This document shows positions 37,576-46,215 of a stretch of DNA of 64,000 nucleotides, piece by piece (position 1 is the first letter of the stretch; the number at the start of each line of letters is the position of its first letter). This stretch comes from Morganella morganii. Its GTDB lineage: Bacteria > Pseudomonadota > Gammaproteobacteria > Enterobacterales > Enterobacteriaceae. A program made the translations under genes and the position numbers. The notes under the pieces are model-generated. The model searched no databases and was not told the origin of the DNA. It saw nothing but the letters and a program-made list of their open reading frames with translations. The stretch covers positions 2,151,552 to 2,215,551 of the forward strand of contig NZ_NRQY01000001.1 in the NCBI RefSeq assembly GCF_003996855.1, given 5' to 3'.

Positions 37576-37590
37576 GGTAAAAATGCCCTA

Positions 37591-37611
37591 TTACATACTA
37601 TCAGTATGTAA
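37591..37611. promoter_or_regulatory. palindromic operator between divergent regulator genes
   Basis: TTACATAC-TATCA-GTATGTAA, a perfect 8-bp inverted repeat. The half-site TACATAC resembles the E. coli AcrR operator half TACATACA. Its position between the TetR start (37575) and the Rob-like start (37655) fits an autoregulated TetR operator. Confidence 0.65.
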
Positions 37612-37654
37612 TCGTATCACAGTATTTTTGGGGTGCCAACAAACGGGAATCCTT

Positions 37655-38593
37655 ATGCTTAAACATGATAACACTGTCACGAAATCTGTTGATTTCGCGC
37701 CGGTCACCGATAAAGAACACAATGAAAATGCCTTTTACCTCAGTGTGATAAAAGACATTATTTTGTGGATTGAGCATAACCTGGATAAGTCACTGCAACT
37801 GGATGTGGTGGCGGAACGTTCCGGCTATACCAAATGGTATTTTCAGCGGATTTTTAAACGGTTCACAGAGATGACACTGGCAGGCTATATCCGCCGCCGC
37901 CGTCTGACAAAAGCCGCCACCGAATTACGGCTGACCACAAAAAATATCGGCGATATCGCCCTGTAATATCAGTTTGATTCCCAGCAATCTTTTGCCCGCC
38001 GTTTTAAGGCCGTCTTTAATATGACCCCGACCGCGTACCGCCGTAATCCCAACTGGGATCTGACAGCCCTGCAACCGCCGGTACAACTGGAAATGCCGCC
38101 GCTGCCGCAGCCGGACATTATTATGCTGGATGATATCCCTGTTCTGGAAAAAGGCTATCATTACCAGTCTCCGCTGGATGAAATCGGCCATCTGCATGAA
38201 GAAATCCGCACAACATTCTGGCGTGATTTTATCCGCCTGGTATCACCGGAGCTCCCGTACTGCTATGTCCGCACGGATTATGACCGGACGTCAGAGCAAC
38301 CGGAATGTATTGCTATCGGCTATCATATCGGTGTGGATGATCCGGCTTTTATTGTGCGGGAAAATGAATTGTCGCCGGCAGTGATCAGCCGCGGAAAATA
38401 TGCAAAATTCCATTTTAACGGCCTGTTCAGTGATTACCGGGATTTCACTTTTAATGTGTATTTATACGCATTACCGCAACTCGGGTTATGCCGCCGCCCG
38501 GGTTCGGATATTGAAAAATATACCCGGACTGAAGCGATAAGTGATAATCCGCCTGAACATCTGTGTGTGGATTATTATATTCCTGTTCTTTAA
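37655..38593 (+). pseudogene. Rob/MarA-like AraC regulator with GyrI-like domain, interrupted by a stop
   Basis: One continuous frame from ATG 37655 encodes an AraC helix-turn-helix domain (LQLDVVAERSGYTKWYFQRI, FKRFTEMTLAGYI), then TAA at 37964-37966, then continues YQFDSQQSFARRFKAVFNMT and a GyrI-like effector domain to 38593. The stop falls inside the second helix-turn-helix, where Rob reads DIALQYRFDSQQ. A Gln codon CAA changed to TAA by one C-to-T change explains it. Only about 103 residues with an incomplete DNA-binding domain would be made, so it is very likely inactive. Confidence 0.88.
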
Positions 38594-38615
38594 TTCCCCC
38601 TATTTCTCCCTGTTC

Positions 38616-38654
38616 ATGCCGGTTATTTTCTGTTACATAAAAAACAACCGGCAT
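38616..38654. repeat. hairpin after the Rob-like pseudogene
   Basis: ATGCCGGTT (38616-38624) and AACCGGCAT (38646-38654) are perfect inverted copies separated by 21 bases. There is no T-run on either side, so a terminator role is doubtful. Confidence 0.4.
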
Positions 38655-38671
38655 CTGACATAATATTGATT

Positions 38672-38709
38672 ACAATCAGCAAATAACAGCCCTGTTATTT
38701 TCTGATTGT
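38672..38709. promoter_or_regulatory. 38-bp near-perfect palindrome at the anion permease promoter
   Basis: ACAATCAGCAAATAACAG and CTGTTATTTTCTGATTGT are inverted copies with 17 of 18 matches around CC. A TATAAT element (38712-38717) follows directly, which places the -35 position over the palindrome centre. This suggests an operator that blocks or recruits polymerase at the permease promoter. A cruciform or mRNA hairpin is an alternative. Confidence 0.5.
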
Positions 38710-38784
38710 TATATAATATAACCTGCTATTCAGTATAAATACGTCACCCTCCGGCAGTTAAATACCATTACCACGGACGGACTT

Positions 38785-40257
38785 ATGAATAAACTGACTC
38801 CGCTGAAACCTGTTCCTTCCTTAATCGCTGTTCTTATTACCTGTATTATCTGGTTTGCTGTTCCTGTACCTGACGGTGTTGATCCTAACGCCTGGCATCT
38901 GCTCGCACTGTTTGTCGGTACCATTGCCGCCATTATCGGCAAGGCAATGCCTATCGGTGCGGTTTCCATCGTGGCCATTGCACTTGTCGCCCTGACCGGC
39001 GTGACAAACCCCGGTTCGGCAAAAGCGGCGCTCGGTGATGCACTGAGCGGCTTTTCCAATGAGCTTATCTGGCTTATCGGGATCTCGATTATGGTCTCAC
39101 TCAGCCTGAATAAAACCGGGCTGGGCGCGCGTATCGGGTATTATTTTATTTCTCTGTTTGGTAAAAAAACGCTGGGTATCGCCTATTCACTGGCAATTGC
39201 CGAAACCGTGCTGGCACCGGTTACCCCCAGCAATACCGCACGCGGCGGCGGAATCATCCACCCGATTATGCGCTCTATTGCTGACAGTTTCGGCTCAAAA
39301 GCAGATGACGGCACCAGCGGGAAAATCGGCCGCTATCTGGCACTGGTTAATTACAATACCAACCCCATTACGTCCGCGATGTTTATCACGGCCACCGCCC
39401 CTAACCCGCTGATTGTGACTCTGATTGTGCAGGAAGCCGGAAAAGGGGCAGAACTGAGCTGGTCGATGTGGGCCGTGGCAGCGTTTTTACCTGCGCTTAT
39501 CTCGCTGATCACCATGCCGCTGGTGATCTACTTTCTGTATAAGCCGGAGATCACCGCCACCCCGGATGCGCCGGAATTTGCCCGTGAACGTATCCGCGAA
39601 CTCGGCCCGGTTTCCCTGCCGGAAAAAATCACACTCGGGGTCTTTATTCTGCTGCTGGCATTATGGGCCGGCGTACCCGGCTGGCTGTTCGGCAGTGAAT
39701 ATAACGTCCACCCGACCACCGCCGCCTTTATCGGTCTTGCCGCCCTGCTGTGCAGTGGTGTGCTCAGCTGGGATGATGTTCTGAAAAACAAAGGGGCGTG
39801 GGATACGGTGGTTTGGTTCGCCGCGCTGGTGATGATGGCATCATTCCTCGGCAAACTCGGGCTGATAAAATGGGTCTCCCTGACAGTCGGCAGCGGGATT
39901 GATCATCTGGGGATTGGCTGGACGGGCGGGATGCTGCTGCTGGTGTTGTTTTATGTCTATTCTCACTACTTTTTCGCCAGTACCACCGCGCATATCACCG
40001 CGATGTTCGCCGCATTTTATGCTGCCGGACTGGCACTCGGCGCACCACCGATGCTGCTCGGGCTGACCCTGGCATTCTCATCTTCGCTGATGATGTCACT
40101 GACACACTACGGCACCGGCACCGCTCCGATTATTTTCGGTTCAGGTTATACCACTCTCGGTGAATGGTGGAAAACCGGGCTGGTGATGAGCGTCGTCAAC
40201 CTGATTATCTGGATTATCATCGGCAGTCTGTGGTGGAAACTCCTCGGATACTGGTAA
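38785..40257 (+). CDS. DASS-family anion permease (CitT/TtdT-like)
   Basis: The 490-residue inner membrane protein has 11-12 hydrophobic segments and the two Ser-Asn-Thr-type motifs of divalent anion:Na+ symporters: TPSNTARGGGIIHP in the first half and FASTTAHITAMF in the second. The nearest E. coli relatives are CitT, TtdT and YbhI, which move citrate, tartrate or succinate. The substrate cannot be fixed from sequence, but a di- or tricarboxylate fits the other carriers in the window. Confidence 0.85.
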   Translation: MNKLTPLKPVPSLIAVLITCIIWFAVPVPDGVDPNAWHLLALFVGTIAAIIGKAMPIGAVSIVAIALVALTGVTNPGSAKAALGDALSGFSNELIWLIGISIMVSLSLNKTGLGARIGYYFISLFGKKTLGIAYSLAIAETVLAPVTPSNTARGGGIIHPIMRSIADSFGSKADDGTSGKIGRYLALVNYNTNPITSAMFITATAPNPLIVTLIVQEAGKGAELSWSMWAVAAFLPALISLITMPLVIYFLYKPEITATPDAPEFARERIRELGPVSLPEKITLGVFILLLALWAGVPGWLFGSEYNVHPTTAAFIGLAALLCSGVLSWDDVLKNKGAWDTVVWFAALVMMASFLGKLGLIKWVSLTVGSGIDHLGIGWTGGMLLLVLFYVYSHYFFASTTAHITAMFAAFYAAGLALGAPPMLLGLTLAFSSSLMMSLTHYGTGTAPIIFGSGYTTLGEWWKTGLVMSVVNLIIWIIIGSLWWKLLGYW

Positions 40258-40372
40258 CAGATTGACCCGTATCATCTTCCCGGGAGCATTCTTTACCGAA
40301 TTAAGAATTATCGCATAAAGAATACTTATATACTGACCCCCGCAGTTTTTATCAGGGATATCAGGGGAAATG

Positions 40373-41353
40373 ATGCAAAAGGAAATTGTGCAGCCGGTTT
40401 CTGCGGATACCGGTGCGATTGAGCAGTTCGCGGATAATCCGTTGCCCTGTATACCGCTGACTCCGTCGGCGGAAACCCGCTATCTGAAAGCGATGGAGCA
40501 GACTGATAATTATCACCGCCGTTATAATCCGTCTTATGCTCTGCTGGATAAGGCAGAGCCTGCACCGGCCATTCCAGCTGCCCTGTTCCGCAGCGGATGT
40601 CCGGCCACACACACTGATGCAAAATACGCGGAAACAATTGAGCGGGCCATGACATCTGTTCTGCGCCTCAGCGGACTCACCGGCATGCGTCCGGCCCGTT
40701 TTCTGCTTCTGACACCGCAGCAGACCTCTGTGCACAAGGAATATGACACTCCTCTGTTCCCGGAACTGACACAATTTGCGCCGGTAAAAGAATGCGTTAC
40801 CGCCGTCTTCGCTGATGGTCAGCCGAATACCGTTCTGGCCTGGGCAATACTGATGGAGTGGGCGCAAAAGAGTGATCCGGTGTATATCTTAGCCGCCGCG
40901 CATCATGCCGCGGCATTCGCGCAGCACAGCCCCGCACCTTTTCCCGCGAAAGGGGAAATCCGCATACTGTGCAGCCACGGCCGGAGCAGCCACCACCGGA
41001 TTATTGCAGATAAACTTCCGCAGACACTGCTGGCACCGTCTGTCATCATCCGCGAAATTTACAGCACACCGGCGCACCCGCTGCACTATATCAGCTGCAA
41101 AGAGGGACATTTTCACATCCCGCAATTTTCCCGCTTTATGCTGGTCAGTGAGGACGGCTATCCGGCCGCGGCGGGTAAAACCGGACTTTTACAGCTCAAT
41201 ACCCCGCTGCTCACACCGCTGCCGGCCCAGCGCCTGCTGACGACAGATGTGTGTGAACAGGGAACCGGCTGTGCCTGCGGCAGTCTGCTGCCCTGGATGT
41301 GTTATCACGGCAGTATCACTGCGCGGGACGACCTCAGCGGAGATGATATGTGA
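40373..41353 (+). CDS. LuxE-like acyl-protein synthetase
   Basis: About 326 residues from the second of two adjacent ATG codons, behind AGGGGA. The family features are partly kept: NYHRRYNPSYALLDK then PAIPAALFRS, where LuxE has Y..Y and IPVFPTSVFK; a glycine-rich LSGLTGM in place of SSGTTG; and a C-terminal TTDVCEQGTGCACGS, the CxCG element of the family. LuxE activates fatty acids as acyl-AMP and transfers them to protein for reduction by LuxC. It overlaps the following LuxC-like gene (TGATG). No luxD, luxA or luxB is nearby, so this is not a light operon. The assignment is by pattern and moderately sure. Confidence 0.55.
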   Translation: MQKEIVQPVSADTGAIEQFADNPLPCIPLTPSAETRYLKAMEQTDNYHRRYNPSYALLDKAEPAPAIPAALFRSGCPATHTDAKYAETIERAMTSVLRLSGLTGMRPARFLLLTPQQTSVHKEYDTPLFPELTQFAPVKECVTAVFADGQPNTVLAWAILMEWAQKSDPVYILAAAHHAAAFAQHSPAPFPAKGEIRILCSHGRSSHHRIIADKLPQTLLAPSVIIREIYSTPAHPLHYISCKEGHFHIPQFSRFMLVSEDGYPAAAGKTGLLQLNTPLLTPLPAQRLLTTDVCEQGTGCACGSLLPWMCYHGSITARDDLSGDDM

Positions 41354-42395
41354 TGACAAAAACTATCCCCCTGCACATTACCGCCATTAAAGACCGGCTG
41401 TCCGCCATACTGAGCCGGAAGCCGGTATTTTCCGCCGATCCGGCAACGCATTCATTCTGTCAGATGCGTCTGCAATGGCTGGCAGACACCCGTGCCATTG
41501 ATACTGCCGCAGAAAAAGCGTTCAGCGGCACACAATGGTATGCGGCAGAACGGATATTGATCATCGATAACGGTTGTAACCCGCTGACCACCGCAGAGCT
41601 TATATCACCGGCACAGCAATCCGCATCCGGACCCGCAATCACAGCGACTGGCTGAATATGCTGTGCGGACAACAGGATACGGACAAAATCATCTGCGAAT
41701 TTGCCGGGCCGGAACAGAGTGATGCCGCACTGCTGCACAACACCGATGCCGTGGTGGTGACCGGAAGCGACACCCTGATCCGCCACTGGCGGAAAATCAC
41801 ACCGCCGCATATCCGCCTGACCGAAAACGCCCCGAAGATCAGCGCCATGACTATCTGCGGCGCGGATTTACCCGCACCGGAACTGATCCTGTGGGATACC
41901 TGCCTGTTCTTCAGGGGCGTAAGTAACTCACCACGCTTTATTCTGCTCGACAGCCCGATGATGGCGGAACGGCTGTACAGTTCGCTTTCACAAGTGCTGA
42001 ATGAACTGCCCCGACTGCCGCAGCATATCCGTTTACGCCAGATGGTAACGTCACGGGAGCTGACACTGCGCCATGTGCTGACACCGGATTTCCGGCCGCC
42101 GGTTTACAGTGCGGTGTCCGGCTGGGGACTGACGTTGCAGAGGAAGTTTGAACCGGCGCACTGGCTGCCGTACGGTTTTAACCTGATTGCCGGTGACCCG
42201 GCGGAACATCTGAAAATGGCCGCACGATACTGGCCGGGTCAGTTACAGACGCTCGGCTGTCACGGCCGCCCGGATCTGCTGCCGCTCAGGGCATCCCGGT
42301 TTCTGCGCCACTGTAACGCAGGGCAGATGCACAATCCGCCGTTCAGCTTTTCCGCGCTGATAACCACGGTACAAAATGATATCCGGCTGCGGTGA
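41353..42395 (+). pseudogene. LuxC-like acyl-CoA/acyl-protein reductase, frameshifted
   Basis: The frame from ATG 41353 runs to 41655, then the homologous protein continues in another frame (YITGTAIRIRTRNHSDWLN onward) to 42395. A single missing base between about 41590 and 41612 would restore one frame of about 347 residues. LuxC features are TDAVVVTGSDTLIRHWRKI, NAPKISAMTI and the C-terminal FLRHCNAGQMHNPP. The catalytic site CxSP reads SNSP (AGT codon at 41922-41924), so the acyl-accepting Cys is Ser. Frameshift plus lost nucleophile point to inactivity. Confidence 0.55.
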
Positions 42396-42477
42396 AATAA
42401 CACACCGCCGCCTTACGCAGCCTGACATTTGATCTGCTATTATTATTCGTCTCAGCAAAATCACGGATTTGATCGTT

Positions 42478-42957
42478 ATGACCACAGAAGCACCCGTTTT
42501 TTTACTCGCCCCGCCTCAGCGTGATGAAGCGGATTATCTGACCCGCCTGTGCCTGCGCTCAAAACAGCACTGGGGATATGATGAAAAATTTATGGCGGCC
42601 TGCCGGGATGAACTGACCATTACCTCCGCTGATTTTGACCGCTCACGGCTGATGACAGCACGGATTAACGGCAAAATTACCGGTGTGGTGCAACTGACAA
42701 TCAACCGCCAGGAAGAGAACGGAAAGCTTTCCAAACTCTTTGTGCATCCGGATTATTTACATCAGGGGATAGGCAGCGCACTGTACCAGTGGGCGGTATC
42801 CTCCGCCCGGACACAGTGTGTCAGCGCGCTTCTGGTGGATGCGGACCCGAATGCCGAAGCATTTTATATCCGCCAGGGTGCCATCCGCATCGGCGAAACA
42901 CCGTCGGAATCCATGCCCGGCCGGGTGCTCCCGCTGTTACTGATTTCGCTGCACTGA
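42478..42957 (+). CDS. GNAT-family N-acetyltransferase
   Basis: The 159 residues from ATG 42478 show the GNAT core: beta strands ITGVVQLTIN, LSKLFVHPDYLHQGIGSALY with the acetyl-CoA loop QGIGSA, then LLVDADPNAEAFYIRQGAI. The substrate is unknown. Its 3' end overlaps the 3' end of the decayed DUF4056 gene on the other strand by about 20 bp. Confidence 0.85.
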   Translation: MTTEAPVFLLAPPQRDEADYLTRLCLRSKQHWGYDEKFMAACRDELTITSADFDRSRLMTARINGKITGVVQLTINRQEENGKLSKLFVHPDYLHQGIGSALYQWAVSSARTQCVSALLVDADPNAEAFYIRQGAIRIGETPSESMPGRVLPLLLISLH

Positions 42958-44000
42958 AGCCGGTGCCGTTTTTTTATCCTCTGCCGCAGCATGTGCTGTC
43001 AGTGCCGGAAAATCAGCTTCGGTAAACGGCAGCGCGGTCACCGGCAGATTTCCGGGATGATTTGTCTGCCACAATTCAAATGACGCCTGATCCGCCAGAG
43101 ACCAGTGCTGATAGTGCTGAGGCAGTGCCAGCCGTATCCCGGCGGCAGAGACGGCAGCCGGTCATCACTCACACTGTAATCCCGTCGCAGCACCAGAAAT
43201 TTCTCCGGCACCCGCTGCTGTTTATCCCACCAGAGCCCGTCAATACTGTCAAATATCTGCCTGGTCACCTCAGCGGGCTGTGCATCCAGCTGTGCCAGTG
43301 CCTGCGGGAGAATACCTTCCATTCCGCGGTTAAAATCCGCCACTGACCCGCCGTGCCCCTGTAACAGCAAAGTGATGGCAAGGCGTGCGCCCAGCAGGTT
43401 GGAATAGAGATCTTCCGGGGTAAATGCCGAGATTTCCTCAGAAAAACCGGGAACCGAATGATAACCGTACCACTGCGCAATCTCATGCCATACCGCCAGA
43501 CGGAACGCGAGCCGTGCTGCCAGATATACACTCAGGGTATAGCGATCCGCCGGGTTCTGCGGCGGGGTAAAACGGCGGAACTGAATACGGCGGGAAAAAA
43601 GCTCATCCGGCAGTGTCAGCATCCGGGCCTCGCCGAGGTGCGGATAGATTTGCGTGAACAGATAATAAGTGTAATCGGCGGTATCCCGTACATGTGCAAT
43701 ATCGATAAATCCGCCGTGGCGGGAATAAATGATCCCAAGATTTTCATTACTCAGGCCGATAACTTCAGCCACGCCAAACCAGAAGCTGTCATTGTAAACA
43801 TGCTCCCCCAAATCACCGGCGGTCAGCACATTACCGATGGTGTAAAACGGTACCGGCACCGGCCCCAGTTTTGCCTGTAAATCATAGCCGAATGCGCAGC
43901 AGGGACGCAGCCCGTCAGGTGCACTTACCCCGGCCGCGACCGGAAACGACCGGGCAGCAGTTTCCGTTGTCTGCGGAGAAAGATCCGCGCGGATAACCGG
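42937..44000 (-). pseudogene. DUF4056-family protein, 5' truncated and frameshifted
   Basis: The main frame holds the family core: GLRPCCAFGYDLQAKLGPVP, NDSFWFGVAEVIGLSNENLG and AVWHEIAQWYGYHSVPGFSE. After LPSLPPG the frame drifts, but the next frame continues sensibly (IRLALPQHYQHWSLADQASF, ELWQTNHPGNLPV) to a stop at 42937. One missing G in the GGG run at 43138-43140 explains this. The 5' end with start codon and signal peptide is missing and runs into the neighbouring outer-membrane gene. The function of the family is unknown; the conserved HE and WYGY residues hint at a metal site. Confidence 0.75.
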
Positions 44001-44872
44001 CACATCTGCCGTCCGTTCCCGAGGCGGGAGAACTGATCCCACGGTACATCACCGGATGCAAACCGCGCATAGTTATCAAATGCCAGCACCGTTTTGTCAT
44101 TCAGCGGATAATAATAGTTGTACTGAATCTCAGTGGTATTAAACCGCGTATCACTGCCGAGTGACGGCGCATAATACGTATAACGCAGATCCAGTGCCTG
44201 CCCCTGACGGGCATTCGGCAGGAAATCCCGGCTGTCATAACTGAAAGTGGCGCTGACACCGGAACTGACCGCATGCCGGTCATAATCCTGCTCATCCATA
44301 TAGCGGCTGAATGGTTTATCAGGAGAGGCGGCATTCAGCGTGCTGAAATCCCAGCCTAACCCCAGATAAGTATTATCCGTCACACGGTGCAGCAGTGACG
44401 GCGTCAGCCGCAGTTGCTGTGATTTATATTCGCCGAAATGATCTTTAATACGTCCGGCCTGATAGCCTTTTCCCCAGTAATCCGTCGGTACATTATTAAG
44501 CGTGCCGCTGAGGTAAAAACGCCAGTTATCATTATCCAGATATGTATAGTTATTCAGGTTCAGCCCGAAGGCTCCGGTTGAGGAGGCAAACCCGCTGAGC
44601 GATAAGGTAGATATTTTACTGTCCGGATTATGATCAGCCTGATACAGGCCGACCAGAGCCACCCCGATACCGGCTTCCAGTTCAGGGGTATAAAACGGCC
44701 CGGGTAATACTCCCCAGTCAATGGTTTTGCTGCGGTCAAACTGATTATTACTGCCTAATCCGGCCAGTACATCATCAATTTTTTCCCGGGAAGGTAAATA
44801 ACCGGCCTTTGCTGTGTGAACCGCCACCAGACCGGCAATTACCAGCCCGGCGGCGCAATAACGAAATATCAT
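43925..44872 (-). pseudogene. BamA/TamA-type outer membrane protein (surface antigen D15), C-terminally truncated
   Basis: Begins MIFRYCAAGLVIAGLVAVHT as a signal peptide, then beta-barrel repeats (GAFGLNLNNYTYLDNDNWRF, YLGLGWDFSTLN, SATFSYDSRDFLPNARQGQA) typical of the Bac_surface_Ag family. The expected C-terminal strands after SRLGNGRQM are absent: the frame runs about 25 unrelated residues to a stop at 43925, overlapping the 5' end of the DUF4056 remnant. A deletion of some hundred bases at about 43995-44010 probably joined the two genes out of frame. The product is unlikely to form a barrel. Its start overlaps the stop of the upstream gene (TAATG). Confidence 0.72.
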
Positions 44873-45873
44873 TAAAAACGGAACTCTCCGGAAATAAAGA
44901 AACTGTTACGGTTATTAAAGCCCACTTCTGAGATTATATTAAAATTGCGGGTTACTTCTAACTGGGCACCAACTAGGTTGCTCCATTTATGAGCAAGATG
45001 CTGTTTAACATCAAACTTCATATCCGGATCTTCCAGCGCACTGATCATGCCCTGAAATTGCGGCGGTAAACTCAGTCCGCTGATATCCCCTTTAAAACGC
45101 TGGGTGATATCCTGATACATTGCCCCTGTCCAGACCTGTAATTTGGTATTTCCCTGTCCGGCAATTAATGGTGAAAATACAAACTCATAACCGACACGCG
45201 GGGAAATAACCAGTGCTTTAATATCCCCGTCGAGAATATCCAGATTGGTTTTGGTGTAGTTAATATCGACAGTCGTGAAGAACTGTTCATATGCGCCAGC
45301 CAGGGTCATACCTGCGCCGTATGTTTTCCCCTCAAAATCAAGGTCAAACGGCTGGTCTTTCAGCAGCGGATTCAAATCCATAATAAAACCGCCACCGAAA
45401 TCGACCGAGCCGCCGGCCAGGGTGGTATGGGATTTACCTTTGGTTTTTCCGTATAAACCATACACGTTCATAAACGGAAGAACCCAGGAGTCCACCTTCA
45501 GCATATGCGTTTCACTTTTTTCCCGGGTATGTCCGGCTTCAATATTTAATGCATTACCGAATTCCGGGTTTTTCGGCATAATAAAACCGATTTTATCCAC
45601 AACAATATCCTGCCGCAGATTCATATAGTTATAACCGACACCAAACGGTTCAGGCAGATCATAGCCACGGGCACGGGCTTCATCGCCCCAGATTGGCAAA
45701 ATACGGGATTGGGATTCAGAAGGACGGGTAGCATCAAGAGAACCATCTTCATTTTGCACAGAGCCGCCGGACTGGCTGACACTTAATGACAGAGAAGGGC
45801 CATCCGCATAAGAAAAAGCGCTCAGGCTGAGCGAGCCTGTAATTATCAGGGTATGAAGTATCGGGCGTAACAT
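44872..45873 (-). CDS. predicted outer membrane beta-barrel protein
   Basis: The 333 residues have a signal peptide (MLRPILHTLIITGSLSLSAF, cleavage near SYADG), alternating amphipathic strands such as NVYGLYGKTKGKSHTTLAGG and VEITINYTK-like segments, and end in Phe (FFISGEFRF), the usual outer-membrane targeting residue. No characterised family is recognised. It is the first gene of the unit with the decayed D15 and DUF4056 genes. Function is unknown and may be lost with its partners. Confidence 0.68.
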   Translation of the reverse strand: MLRPILHTLIITGSLSLSAFSYADGPSLSLSVSQSGGSVQNEDGSLDATRPSESQSRILPIWGDEARARGYDLPEPFGVGYNYMNLRQDIVVDKIGFIMPKNPEFGNALNIEAGHTREKSETHMLKVDSWVLPFMNVYGLYGKTKGKSHTTLAGGSVDFGGGFIMDLNPLLKDQPFDLDFEGKTYGAGMTLAGAYEQFFTTVDINYTKTNLDILDGDIKALVISPRVGYEFVFSPLIAGQGNTKLQVWTGAMYQDITQRFKGDISGLSLPPQFQGMISALEDPDMKFDVKQHLAHKWSNLVGAQLEVTRNFNIISEVGFNNRNSFFISGEFRF

Positions 45874-46142
45874 AATATAAGCCGGTTTTGTTTAATTAAA
45901 TGGTGATGAATTCTAACGGCTAATTTTCATAAATTACGGACTTTCCGTGCGATAATTAGTAATAATTGCTACATTCTGTACGTTATTATTATATTTGGTG
46001 ACAATAACTTAACGCAACAAAAAATTAAAAATACAGAGCAAATGTAATTCAGGATAAAATAACCACCTCTGTACAAAGAACTTATATATCTTATTTTAGA
46101 TGAGATAATTTAAATAATAAGATCATTAACTTTCAATATTGC
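45874..46142. other. divergent AT-rich spacer
   Basis: No gene is visible. It must contain the promoters of the minus-strand outer-membrane unit and of the plus-strand 150-residue gene. It is strongly AT-rich, with no clear -35/-10 pair. Confidence 0.4.
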
Positions 46143-46160
46143 GGAAATGACATCATTTCC
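46143..46160. promoter_or_regulatory. 18-bp perfect palindrome upstream of the orphan gene
   Basis: GGAAATGA-CA-TCATTTCC, 56 bp before the start codon of the 150-residue gene. GCGG and CCGC further outside (46141 and 46173) could extend a leader hairpin. It is either an operator or a 5' mRNA structure. Confidence 0.5.
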
Positions 46161-46215
46161 TTATAACTATTACCGCACCACATCAGAGTGCGCTTAATAT
46201 AAAAGGAGTGATATA

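Noticed and set aside
37964..37966. Stop-codon readthrough or selenocysteine in the Rob-like gene
   Set aside because: The codon is TAA, not TGA, and no recoding structure is apparent; a simple nonsense change explains it.
41590..41660. Programmed frameshift in the LuxC-like gene
   Set aside because: No slippery heptamer or run of A or T is present at the crossover; with the Cys-to-Ser change, decay is more likely.
40373..42395. Bioluminescence operon
   Set aside because: No luciferase or acyl-transferase genes are nearby and the reductase-like gene is broken; the similarity is limited to LuxE- and LuxC-type folds.
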